A stretch of 64,000 bases of DNA from NCBI GenBank assembly GCA_963756515.1, contig CAVWNV010000003.1, forward strand, positions 248,001 to 312,000, in the 5' to 3' direction. Positions 16,577 through 24,940 of this stretch are shown in pieces. Both the position numbers and the translations under genes were made by a program. Each line of letters starts with the position of its first letter. Position 1 is the stretch's first letter. The notes beneath the pieces are model-generated. The model had not been told where the DNA came from. It did not search any database and saw only the letters and a list, made by a program, of their open reading frames with translations. This stretch comes from Bog-756 sp963756515. GTDB lineage: Bacteria > Actinomycetota > Acidimicrobiia > Acidimicrobiales > RAAP-2.

Positions 16577-17530
16577 TCAGATGGACGGGGCCAGGGAGGC
16601 CAGCAGCTCCCGCGTGCGCCGGGACGAGCCGATGAGCTCGTCCCGCCCCGCCCCGATGGGCACCACCCTGACGGACAGATCGGTCACGCCGGCGTCGGCA
16701 AAGGCCTGCAACCGCCGGCCGATCGTCGACTCGCTTCCGGCCACCAGGATGTCGCCGACGCTCCGGGCGTTGCCCTGGTCGAGAAGCTTCTGGTAGTTCG
16801 GTGAGACCTCGGCCTCGGACAGGAGCCGGTTGGTCCGGGCCACCGCAGCATCGATCTCGTGTTCACCGCACAGGCACACCGGTACCCCGGCCACGACCCG
16901 GGGCGCCGGCCGACGGGCAGCCTCGGACGCCCTGACCAGGGTGGGGACGATGTACGTGCCGATGGCCCGCTCGTCGGCCATCCAGAGGATGGTCCCGTCG
17001 GCCCGCTCCCCGCACAGTTGGAGCATGCGCGGCCCCAGCGCGGCCAGCAGGACCGGGGTCGGCGTGACGTCGGTGATGTCGAGGGGGTTGTGGACCCGGA
17101 ACCGGTCGTTCTCGACGTCGACGGGACCCGGGCCGGCCAGCGCCCGGTCCAGCACATCGAGGTAGTCCCGCATGGTGGCCATCGGATGCTCATAGGGCAA
17201 CCCGAGCATCTCGTCGATGATCCAATGGTGGGACACGCCGAGGCCGAGGGTCAGGCGCCCCTCGCAGACCGCCTGCACGGACAGGACGTGCTGAGCCAGG
17301 GCGATCGGGTGCCGGGGCTGGATCGGCACGACCGCCGTACCGATCTCGAGGCGTGACGTCTCGACCCCGACCACGGTGGCGGCGGTGAGGGCGTCGAACT
17401 CGTCGGGAATCTGCGGGATCCAGACCGTGGTCAGTCCGGCCTGCTCGGCCCAGCGGGCGTCGGCCACGAGTCGCTCCACCTTGGTCCGGTACCGGCCGCG
17501 CTCGGGGCCGATCATCAAGCCGATGCGCAT
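16577..17530 (-). CDS. LLM-class F420-dependent oxidoreductase (luciferase fold)
   Basis: A 317-residue TIM-barrel oxidoreductase resembling the MSMEG_4879-type F420 family. It opens MRIGLMIG, then has AEQAGLTTVWIPQ, SRLEIGTAVVPIQPRHPIALAQHVLSVQAVCEGRLTLGLGVSHH (the cofactor region) and PVLLAALGPRML. It would transfer hydride between F420 or FMN and an unknown substrate. A minus-strand TATGTT about 40 bases upstream of the ATG (17574-17569) fits a -10 element. It converges with the acyl-CoA dehydrogenase pair. Confidence 0.87.
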   Translation of the reverse strand: MRIGLMIGPERGRYRTKVERLVADARWAEQAGLTTVWIPQIPDEFDALTAATVVGVETSRLEIGTAVVPIQPRHPIALAQHVLSVQAVCEGRLTLGLGVSHHWIIDEMLGLPYEHPMATMRDYLDVLDRALAGPGPVDVENDRFRVHNPLDITDVTPTPVLLAALGPRMLQLCGERADGTILWMADERAIGTYIVPTLVRASEAARRPAPRVVAGVPVCLCGEHEIDAAVARTNRLLSEAEVSPNYQKLLDQGNARSVGDILVAGSESTIGRRLQAFADAGVTDLSVRVVPIGAGRDELIGSSRRTRELLASLAPSI

Positions 17531-17660
17531 GCCGTGTGCACCTCCCTACGCTGCCGCTGATCGATGAGAACATACTTCTTTCATTTCTGCAGCGCTGTTT
17601 CCGTCTTCGAAATGGAGGCCACCCCAGAAGCGGGAACCGCCCGTCGCGGCCCGCGGTGGA

Positions 17661-18839
17661 TCAGGGGGCGACGACCTCGAGCACCACCGCGGTGGACATG
17701 CCGCCCCCGGCGCACATGGCCGCCACGCCGGTTCCGCCGCCCCGGCGCCTGAGCTCGTGGACCAGGGAGATGACCATGCGGGCTCCGGTCATGGCGACGG
17801 GGTGCCCGAGGCTGCACCCGCTCCCGAGGACGTTCACGATGGAGTCGTCGATCCCCAGCACCCGGGTGGTGGCCACGCACATCGAGGCGAACGCCTCGTT
17901 GATCTCCCACAGGGCCACGTCGTCCACCGTCAGGCCGGCGCGCTCGAGGGCCTTCGGGATGGCGACGGTCGGGGCCAGGCCGGTGTCGTGCGGCGGGACC
18001 CCGGCGGAGGCCCAGGCGTCGACCGTGGCCAGCGCCTGGAGTCCGAGCTCCTCTCCCAACGACCGGTCGACCAGGACCATGGCGGCGGCGCCGTCGTTGG
18101 CGCCGGCGGCGTTGCCGGCGGTGATGCTGAATCCCTTGATCTCGGGGTGCAGCGGCTTCAGAGAGGCCAGTTTCTCCATGCTGGTGTCGCGCCGCGGGTG
18201 CTCGTCCACCGCGAAGGTGGCCATCGTCCCGTCGCGGCGGGTCACCACGAGGGGGGAGATCTCGTCCTCGAAGCGCCCGTCGTCGATGGCGGCCACAGCG
18301 CGCTGGTGCGAGCGGAGGGCCCAGGCGTCCATCTCCTCCCGCGTCACCCCCGCGCTCACGGCGGCGTTCCAGCCCACGGTGATGGACATGTCCATGTTCG
18401 GGGCGTCCGGGCTGTCCCGGTGACTGGGCGACATCCAATCCGTCCAGTCGTCGGTTCCCGGGACCCGGCGGGTCGAACGCGGCGACGTGGACTGCGAGTG
18501 GACACCGCCGGCGACGACGGCACGGTCCATGCCGGCCCGGATGGACGCCGCCGCGCTCTGGACTGCGGCCAGGGAGGAGGCGCAGTGCCGGTTGTGGGCG
18601 ACACCGGGGGCATGGACGAGGCCCGCTTCGATGGCCGAGAAGCGGGCCACGTCCCCGCCGCCGTAGAGGCTCTCCCCCATCACCACGTCGTCGATCAACA
18701 ACGGGTCGATGGCGGCCCGCCGGACCGACTCGGCCACGACGTGGGTGCCCAACTCGAAGGCGTCGACGTCGAGGAGCGATCCCCGGAAGGCTGACCCGAT
18801 CGGGGTCCGCGCCGTCGAGACGATCACCGCTTCGTGCAT
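17661..18839 (-). CDS. Thiolase (acetyl-CoA acyltransferase)
   Basis: A 392-residue biosynthetic/degradative thiolase with all catalytic residues: the nucleophile in NRHCASSLAAVQSA, NEAFA, the His of GHP (GCSLGHPVAMTGARM) and the second Cys in CAGGGMS. It cleaves 3-ketoacyl-CoA with CoA. GAGGAG precedes the ATG at 18839. Immediately upstream of that ribosome site lie three 22-bp tandem repeats (18855-18920). The gene stands alone on the minus strand and is divergent from the aldehyde dehydrogenase at 19224. Confidence 0.93.
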   Translation of the reverse strand: MHEAVIVSTARTPIGSAFRGSLLDVDAFELGTHVVAESVRRAAIDPLLIDDVVMGESLYGGGDVARFSAIEAGLVHAPGVAHNRHCASSLAAVQSAAASIRAGMDRAVVAGGVHSQSTSPRSTRRVPGTDDWTDWMSPSHRDSPDAPNMDMSITVGWNAAVSAGVTREEMDAWALRSHQRAVAAIDDGRFEDEISPLVVTRRDGTMATFAVDEHPRRDTSMEKLASLKPLHPEIKGFSITAGNAAGANDGAAAMVLVDRSLGEELGLQALATVDAWASAGVPPHDTGLAPTVAIPKALERAGLTVDDVALWEINEAFASMCVATTRVLGIDDSIVNVLGSGCSLGHPVAMTGARMVISLVHELRRRGGGTGVAAMCAGGGMSTAVVLEVVAP

Positions 18840-18854
18840 GGTGGGACGCTCCTC

Positions 18855-18920
18855 TGTTCGATGGTTGGAACTGATCTGTTGGATGGCTGGTACTGATCCG
18901 TTCGATGGCTGGTACAGACT
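18855..18920. repeat. Three 22-bp tandem repeats upstream of thiolase
   Basis: Units at 18855-18876, 18877-18898 and 18899-18920 are contiguous and share the core TTSGATGGYTGGWAC. Units 1 and 2 differ at four or fewer positions; unit 3 diverges at its end. The period of 22 bp is about two helical turns, so a regulator could bind all three on one face. They end directly beside the thiolase ribosome-binding site. The rest of the 384-base gap to 19223 holds no supported gene. Confidence 0.75.
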
Positions 18921-19122
18921 GACGCTGGACGGACGGGGCCGACGGTCCGGCCCACGTCAGGCTGGCCGACCGGACGACTGGCACCCGGGTGGATGTCCCG
19001 AGCCGGTCCGCGGCCTCGGTGTCGACGGGGCCCGGCCCGGACCGGAACGATAACTACCATCTCTTCAATCTGCAATCTTACTTTCCGGTATCCGGCCAGG
19101 CGCACTGGTTCACCCGGAACGC

Positions 19123-19128
19123 TATTAT
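19123..19128 (+). promoter_or_regulatory. Candidate -10 element for aldehyde dehydrogenase
   Basis: TATTAT is a good -10 hexamer in an AT-rich patch about 95 bases upstream of the GTG at 19224. No convincing -35 is seen. On the opposite strand an AT-rich TTATCGTT lies near 19055 and may serve the thiolase. Confidence 0.35.
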
Positions 19129-19223
19129 CAGCAGTGGAAGGGGGCGGACACGGACGGGCCGAGACATTGGGCCTGTGCCGTCGAGGCCCGGCGACGAGTC
19201 ACGAGACGAGGAGGCCCGAGGGC

Positions 19224-20699
19224 GTGACGACCAGGGTGAACCCGGAGCCGAGGATGCTCATCGACGGGAAGCTGGTCGAGGCCAGCGGGGGGAAGACGTT
19301 CGTCAACGTCAACCCCGCCACCGAGGAGGAGCTCGGCCAGGTGGCCGACGCCTCCAGCCCCGACATGGAACGGGCCATCGCCGCCGCTCGCCGTTCCTTC
19401 GACGAGTCCGACTGGTCCACGGACCGGACCTTCCGTCAGCACTGTCTGCGCCAGCTCCACCAGGCGCTGGTGGTCGAACGCGAGGAGATGCGGGAGCAGC
19501 TCATTCTCGAAGTCGGGTGTCCGCGCATGCTCACGCTCGGACCCCAGCTGGACGCTCCACTCGACGGGGCCGTCACCTACCCGGCTGACCTCATCGACGA
19601 GTTCGCCTGGGAGACCGACCTTCCCGACGCCCCCGACTTCCGAGGCAACGTCAACGTGCGGCGAATCGTCAAGGAGCCGGCCGGTGTGGTCGGGGCCATC
19701 GTGCCGTGGAACTATCCCTTCGAAGTCTCGATCAACAAGGTGGCCCAGGCCCTGGCCACCGGCAACACCGTCGTCCTCAAGCCGGCCCCGGACACCCCGT
19801 GGAACGCCACCCTGTTGGGTCGGATCGTGGCCGAGTACACCGATATCCCCGCCGGCGTCTTCAACGTGGTGCCTTCGTCCGACCACCTGGTCGGCGAACA
19901 ACTCACCCTCTCGCCCCAGGTCGATCTCATCTCCTTCACCGGATCGACCGTGGTCGGAAAGCGGATCATGGAGAAGGGAGCAGCCACACTCAAGCGGCTG
20001 TTCCTCGAGCTCGGGGGCAAGTCGGCCACCATCGTCCTCGACGACGCCGACTTCTCCACGGCCATGATGACCGGGCTCGCCGTGTGCTCGCACGCCGGCC
20101 AGGGCTGCGCCATCCCCACCCGGATGCTGTTGCCGCGGTCCCGCCACGACGAGGGCGTCGAGCTCTTGAAGGCCATGATGGGCGGGGTCCCCACCGGCGA
20201 TCCCCAACGCCCCGACGTGCTGATGGGCCCGCTCATCTCCGAAAAGCAGCGGAACCGTGTGCTCGGCTATATCGGGCAGGGGGTCGAGGAGGGCGCCACC
20301 CTGGCCCTCGGCGGTGGCCGACCGGCCGACCAGCCCCGGGGCTGGTTCGTCGAGCCGACGCTGTTCACCGGGGTGGACAACTCCATGGCCATCGCCCGGG
20401 AGGAGATTTTCGGGCCTGTTCTCGTCGTCATCCCCTACGAGGACGACGACGACGCCGTCAGGATCGCCAACGACAGCGAGTACGGCTTGAGCGGGGCGGT
20501 GATCTCGAGCTCGCTGGACCGGGCCCTGGCCGTGGCCCGACGGGTCCGGACCGGCAGCGTGAGTGTCAATGGTGGGATGATCTACGGGGCCGACCTCCCC
20601 TTCGGCGGCTACAAGGACAGCGGGATCGGCCGGCAGAACGGCACCGCCGGTTTCGACCAGTACCTCGAGGTGAAGTCCCTGGCCTGGCCGGCCGGCTGA
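19224..20699 (+). CDS. Aldehyde dehydrogenase (NAD-dependent)
   Basis: A 491-residue aldehyde dehydrogenase that oxidises an aldehyde to an acid. It shows VNPATEEELG at the N-terminus, IVPWNYP with the catalytic Asn, Glu262 in LELGGKS, Cys295 in GQGCAIPTR and EEIFGPV. The frame is open upstream to 18993, but the GTG at 19224 has GAGGAGG upstream and begins where the family begins; ATG 19254 is an alternative. The gene is divergent from the thiolase and converges on the acyl-CoA dehydrogenase pair 13 bases away. It probably feeds acids into CoA activation. Confidence 0.92.
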   Translation: MTTRVNPEPRMLIDGKLVEASGGKTFVNVNPATEEELGQVADASSPDMERAIAAARRSFDESDWSTDRTFRQHCLRQLHQALVVEREEMREQLILEVGCPRMLTLGPQLDAPLDGAVTYPADLIDEFAWETDLPDAPDFRGNVNVRRIVKEPAGVVGAIVPWNYPFEVSINKVAQALATGNTVVLKPAPDTPWNATLLGRIVAEYTDIPAGVFNVVPSSDHLVGEQLTLSPQVDLISFTGSTVVGKRIMEKGAATLKRLFLELGGKSATIVLDDADFSTAMMTGLAVCSHAGQGCAIPTRMLLPRSRHDEGVELLKAMMGGVPTGDPQRPDVLMGPLISEKQRNRVLGYIGQGVEEGATLALGGGRPADQPRGWFVEPTLFTGVDNSMAIAREEIFGPVLVVIPYEDDDDAVRIANDSEYGLSGAVISSSLDRALAVARRVRTGSVSVNGGMIYGADLPFGGYKDSGIGRQNGTAGFDQYLEVKSLAWPAG

Positions 20700-20712
20700 G
20701 CCCGCCCGTCGA

Positions 20713-21996
20713 TCACGAGCGGGAGGAGGCGCTGCGGGGTACGTCGCGGAAGGCTACGTCGCGGTCGAGTGAGCGCTCCCGGGGCATGCCGAGGACACGC
20801 TCGCTGATGACGTTGCGGGCCATCTCGGTGGTCCCCCCGCCGATCGTCGACACCTGCCGCATCAGGAAGTCCGAGCCGGCAAAGGCCACCTCGCCGTCCT
20901 CCTCCGTCCAGGCGGCTCCGGCCGCGCCGGCGATCTCGAAGGCGATGGAGCGCATGCGGGCGGTGGTGACCCCGGCGAACAGCCGCCCGATGGCCGCCGA
21001 CTGGTCCGGCATGGCCCCGGCGGCGATCCCTTCACCGATCCGCCGACGGAGATGACGGTCGACCACCTCGAGCATGTGGGCCTCACCGACCAGGTCGCGC
21101 ACGTACGGGTCGGCCAGACGCCCGGCATCTCTGGCTACCGCGGTCATGGGCTTGGCGCCGCCCCCGTGGCTCATGCCCGAAGGGACGGTGACCAACGGGG
21201 AGTTGGTCAGCATGCGTTCGTGGAACATCCACCGGGTCCCCACGGTCCAGCCGTCGTCGACATTCCCGACCCGGTCGGAGTCGGGGACCCGGACGTCGGT
21301 CAGGAACTCCTGACAGAACTCCATCGATCCGTTGAGCATCTCGATCCGGTGGACGTCGAGGCCCGGTTGGCGGATGGGCAGGATGAACACCGTCAGGCCG
21401 CGGTGCTTGGGCACATCCCAGTTGGTCCGGGCCAGGCAGAGCCCCCAGTCCGACCACCAGGCCCCGGTGGTCCAGATCTTCGAACCGTTGAGCACCCACT
21501 CGTCGCCGTCGCGCACCGCGCTGGTCAAGGCGGCGGCCACGTCCGACCCGCCGCTGGGCTCGGACAGGAACTGCATCCAGATTTCCTCGCCCTTCAGGAT
21601 GGCGGGAATGTGCGCGAGCTTCTGTTCCTCCGTCCCGAAGTCGAGGAGGACGGCTGCGCAGGGCGAGAGGGTGGGGGCCTGGAGCCGCGACGGGTACTCG
21701 AAGCCGGCCACCTCCTGGTTGAAGATGCGCTGGTGGTCGCGGGTCAGTCCCTGCCCTCCGTACTCCTTGGGGAAACAGATGCCGGCCAGGCCGGCATCGA
21801 ACAGCATGCGCTGGACCTCCCGGTCCCGGGCCACCGCGGCCAGCTCCTCCTCGTCGGAGCGCTCGTTCCGCAACGGGCCGATCATCTGGTTCGGATCAGC
21901 CGGACGCAGGTTGGCCCGGACGAAGGCCCGGGACCGGGCCCGGAAGCCGTCGAGATCTTCGCCGTCCTGCATGTCGACGGCGTCCGGGACGCTCAT
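20713..21996 (-). CDS. Acyl-CoA dehydrogenase, FAD-binding main subunit
   Basis: A 427-residue acyl-CoA dehydrogenase. It shows FPKEYGGQGLT, QFLSEPSGGSDVAA, LNGSKIWTTGAWWSDW and the C-terminal IGGGTTEMARNVISERVLGMPRE flavin motif. The ATG overlaps the upstream partner gene stop as ATGA, a four-base overlap. The pair repeats the organisation seen at 14439-16531 and 52044-54241 but in reverse subunit order relative to the first. It probably dehydrogenates a bulky acyl-CoA. Confidence 0.9.
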   Translation of the reverse strand: MSVPDAVDMQDGEDLDGFRARSRAFVRANLRPADPNQMIGPLRNERSDEEELAAVARDREVQRMLFDAGLAGICFPKEYGGQGLTRDHQRIFNQEVAGFEYPSRLQAPTLSPCAAVLLDFGTEEQKLAHIPAILKGEEIWMQFLSEPSGGSDVAAALTSAVRDGDEWVLNGSKIWTTGAWWSDWGLCLARTNWDVPKHRGLTVFILPIRQPGLDVHRIEMLNGSMEFCQEFLTDVRVPDSDRVGNVDDGWTVGTRWMFHERMLTNSPLVTVPSGMSHGGGAKPMTAVARDAGRLADPYVRDLVGEAHMLEVVDRHLRRRIGEGIAAGAMPDQSAAIGRLFAGVTTARMRSIAFEIAGAAGAAWTEEDGEVAFAGSDFLMRQVSTIGGGTTEMARNVISERVLGMPRERSLDRDVAFRDVPRSASSRS

Positions 21997-23129
21997 GCCA
22001 CGTCCTCCCGGGTCTCGATGATGTCGGTGAGGCGCTGACGATGGTCGGCCGGTGTGCCGAAGAGGGCCCGGTCGACGGTGTGGCGACGGAGGTAGAGGTG
22101 GAGATCGTGCTCGAAGGTGACCCCGATCCCGCCGTGGATCTGGACGCAGTCCTGCAGCAGCTCGCTCCCGTAGTCGCCGATGAACGACTTGGCCGTACTC
22201 AGCAGCTCGGCCGAGTTCGGGGAGCCGGTCGCCACCGCGGCGGTGGCGGCGTCGCTGATGGCGTGGCCGGCCTCCAGCCACGTCTTCATGTCGGCGAACC
22301 GGTGCTTGAGCTCCTGATACGAAGCCAGGGGCCGACCGAACGAGTACCGGTCGAACGCCCATTCCACGGTCATGTCGAAGGCGGCCTGCATGGCCCCGAC
22401 CGACTCGGCGCAGGTGACGGCGACGGCCCACTCGAGCTGACGGTCGACCTGTTCGTCGGCCGACCCCGGAGTCCCGACGACACAGGCACCGGGCAGCCGG
22501 ACCTCCTCGAAGGTGACCAGCGAGAACCGACGGGTCATGTCCAACGACTCCAGGGGGGTCACCGATACCCCGGCCGTACCGGCCGGCACCAGCACCTGGG
22601 TGAGCCCGGGCCCGGTGCGTCCGGTGACCAGCAGGTGGTCGGCGACTCCCGCCGACTCGACCGGACGCTTGACGCCGTTCAGCACCACCTCGTCGGCCTC
22701 CACCCGGATCTCGAACGTGACGTTCCCGAGCCGGTCGTCGGGCACCGGCTCTCCCAGGCACCACGTGGCCAGGGAGGCCCCCGACAGCAGGCCTCCGAGC
22801 GCCCCGTCGTCATGGTCATCGGTCTCGCTGAGGGTGGCGGCCACCACGTTGGTCACCGCCAGTGGTCCGGGGGCGGCATGACGGCCGAACTCGTGGGCCA
22901 CCAGGCAGAGGTCGACGAGACCGTGGTCCCCGATGGAGCCGCCGCCGTGGCCCTCCCCGACCAGGAGTGATGTCCACCCCAGTTCTGCGCCCCGGCGCCA
23001 GTAGTCCCGGTCGAAGCCGACCGGGTCTTCCCGGAGCCGCCGGAGCTCACCGACGGGAACCAGCTCGTCGAGCAGCCTGGCCGTGGTCTCCGAGAAGAGC
23101 TCCTGGTCGGAGCTCAACGCCAGCAACAT
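21993..23129 (-). CDS. Acyl-CoA dehydrogenase-like partner subunit
   Basis: A 378-residue acyl-CoA dehydrogenase of the partner type. The segments YSFGRPLASYQELKHRFADM and IHGGIGVTFEHDLHLYLRR are intact, and the terminal YGGT motif is absent. It opens with MLLALSSDQELFSETTARLLDE. It overlaps the main-subunit gene by four bases. A minus-strand TATCGT about 100 bases upstream is the best promoter candidate. Confidence 0.88.
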   Translation of the reverse strand: MLLALSSDQELFSETTARLLDELVPVGELRRLREDPVGFDRDYWRRGAELGWTSLLVGEGHGGGSIGDHGLVDLCLVAHEFGRHAAPGPLAVTNVVAATLSETDDHDDGALGGLLSGASLATWCLGEPVPDDRLGNVTFEIRVEADEVVLNGVKRPVESAGVADHLLVTGRTGPGLTQVLVPAGTAGVSVTPLESLDMTRRFSLVTFEEVRLPGACVVGTPGSADEQVDRQLEWAVAVTCAESVGAMQAAFDMTVEWAFDRYSFGRPLASYQELKHRFADMKTWLEAGHAISDAATAAVATGSPNSAELLSTAKSFIGDYGSELLQDCVQIHGGIGVTFEHDLHLYLRRHTVDRALFGTPADHRQRLTDIIETREDVA

Positions 23130-23230
23130 GATTCGCCTACTCCCCCGTCATCGGTGGCCTGTGTTCTCTGCGGCTTGGTCCTGTGCGGCTGAGCCGGCCG
23201 CCACCCCGATCGACGAACCTACCCCCGAAA

Positions 23231-23236
23231 ACGATA
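23231..23236 (-). promoter_or_regulatory. Candidate -10 element for acyl-CoA dehydrogenase pair
   Basis: On the minus strand TATCGT followed by TTTCGGG lies in the only AT-rich patch of the 185-base gap between 23130 and 23314, about 100 bases before the ATG at 23129. The same TATCGTnTTTC string recurs at 445 (+) and about 34569 (-). Confidence 0.35.
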
Positions 23237-23314
23237 TTTTGTCCAAGAGAGTGCAACACTTCCCGGAAAAGAGAGCCGGACTGCAGCACCGGGGACCCTG
23301 CCACGCCCGGGCTC

Positions 23315-24940
23315 TCAGCGGCTGTGGCGTTGGAGGAGGAGGACGCCCGAAGGCGTGCCGCCCCCCGAGGTGACCACGGCCGTCTCGGCTCCGGCCACCT
23401 GCCGCGCTCCGGCGTCATGGCGCAACTGCTGGATGGCCTCGTAGAGGAACCCGAACCCGTGGGTCCGGCCCTCGGAGAGCTGGCCCCCGTGGGGATTGAC
23501 CGGCAGCTCACCGTCGAGAGCGATGCGCCGACCCCCGTCCAGCCAGTCGTAGGCCTCACCAAAGCCACAGAAGCCGAGCGCCTCGAGCCATGAGATGGCG
23601 TTGAAGGTGAAGCCGTCGTACAGGAGGGCCACGTCGACGTCGTCGGGCCCGAGGGCGGACCTCGACCACAGGTGGGCGGCCTGGCCCAGGACCTGGGGCT
23701 CGTGGGTGATCGTCCCCTGGTCCCACGAGATGCGCTCGAGGATCTGCGACCCCACCGCCTCGATGCCGATGGCGGGACGGGGCCGGTCGGCCGCCGTGGA
23801 CACATCCGACACCACGATGGCGATCGAGCCGTCACAGGGGACGTCGCAGTCGTAGAGCCCGAAGGGGGAGGTGATCGGACGCGCCGACAGGTAGTCGTCC
23901 ATGGTCATCGGGTCCCGGTAGATGGCGGCGGGATTGCGCGCCGCCATGGTCCGTCCGTTGAGGGCGATCAGGCCGAGCATCTCGCGGGGGGCGCCGTAGC
24001 GGTGCAGGTACTGATGGGCGTTCATGGCGATCCAGTTGGCCGCCGACATGGCCCCGAACGGCGCCCGCCAGGCCATGAAGCCCGACGAGCGTGCCCCGCC
24101 CTGACCGGCCAGGCGCAAGGTGGCGAAGGTCGACTCCCACACAGTGCGGAAGCACAGCACGTGACGGCAGAGCCCGGACGCCACGGCCAGCATGGCGGCC
24201 ACCACCGAGCCGCCCGGGCCGGGGAGCTCGCTCCCGCCGTTGATCCACGTGGGGTGGAGGCGGAGGGCTTCCTCCACCGCCGTGACCCCTCCTTCGCTCA
24301 TGCCCATGCCGGCGGCCCCCGGGTAGGTCGACAGCCCGTCGATGTCCTCCAGCTCCAGCCCGGCGTCGGCCACGGCTTCGAGACAGGCGTCGATGGTCAA
24401 GGAGAGGGGATCGACCATCAGCCGCCGCCCGAGGGCCGACCGACCGACACCGGTGAGCACCGAGCGGTGCTCGAACCGATCACGGCTCAGGGGTGGGCGG
24501 GGACGGAGCTGTTCGGGCTCGGGCACGGGATCGTCCGCGCTCACCCTCCCGGTCGGGGCGAAGACCGGCAGCCACACGTCCTCGTGGTGCTCGAACCGGA
24601 CGGTCACCTCCTGTCCGATGGTCACCTCGCTCGGGTCGCACCCCACGATGGTGGTGGTGAGCCGGACACCGGGGTCCTCGGCCAACGCCACCACGGCGAT
24701 CACGTACGGCGGCTCGAAATACGGATGCCACTGATGCTGGTTCACCGTGTAACCCACCACCGTGGCCCGGCCGGACACCGGCGTCGGCTCCCACGCCCGG
24801 CTCCGGCACACCGGGCAGATGGGTGTGGGCGGGTGGACCATGGTCGAGCACTCGGTGCAGCCCTGTACCCGCAGCCGGCCGTCGGCGCCCGAGGTCCAGA
24901 ACCACGCGGTCGCCGGCGTCAGCTCCGGCAGCGGCCTCAC
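23315..24940 (-). CDS. Fused DUF35 OB-fold/zinc-ribbon and Ltp2-like thiolase-fold protein
   Basis: A 541-residue fusion. Residues about 1-140 are a DUF35 domain: a zinc ribbon CTECSTMVHPPTPICPVC (CxxC...CxxC), then an OB fold. The rest is a lipid-transfer-protein thiolase with NPHGGQLSEGRTHGFGF near the end. The thiolase Cys position reads GPGGSV, so it is not a true thiolase, as in Ltp2 retroaldolases, which work with a separate DUF35 protein in steroid side-chain degradation. Here both are one chain. The GTG start overlaps the stop of the DapB-fold gene (GTGA). The expected reaction, cleavage of a beta-hydroxyacyl-CoA to a ketone, is inference. Confidence 0.85.
   Translation of the reverse strand: MRPLPELTPATAWFWTSGADGRLRVQGCTECSTMVHPPTPICPVCRSRAWEPTPVSGRATVVGYTVNQHQWHPYFEPPYVIAVVALAEDPGVRLTTTIVGCDPSEVTIGQEVTVRFEHHEDVWLPVFAPTGRVSADDPVPEPEQLRPRPPLSRDRFEHRSVLTGVGRSALGRRLMVDPLSLTIDACLEAVADAGLELEDIDGLSTYPGAAGMGMSEGGVTAVEEALRLHPTWINGGSELPGPGGSVVAAMLAVASGLCRHVLCFRTVWESTFATLRLAGQGGARSSGFMAWRAPFGAMSAANWIAMNAHQYLHRYGAPREMLGLIALNGRTMAARNPAAIYRDPMTMDDYLSARPITSPFGLYDCDVPCDGSIAIVVSDVSTAADRPRPAIGIEAVGSQILERISWDQGTITHEPQVLGQAAHLWSRSALGPDDVDVALLYDGFTFNAISWLEALGFCGFGEAYDWLDGGRRIALDGELPVNPHGGQLSEGRTHGFGFLYEAIQQLRHDAGARQVAGAETAVVTSGGGTPSGVLLLQRHSR

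Noticed and set aside
18855..18920. CRISPR array
   Set aside because: The three units are contiguous, with no spacers, and no cas gene is present.
23315..24940. Annotation as an ordinary thiolase
   Set aside because: The catalytic Cys segment is missing and a DUF35 zinc ribbon is fused in front, which fits the Ltp2 aldolase group better.
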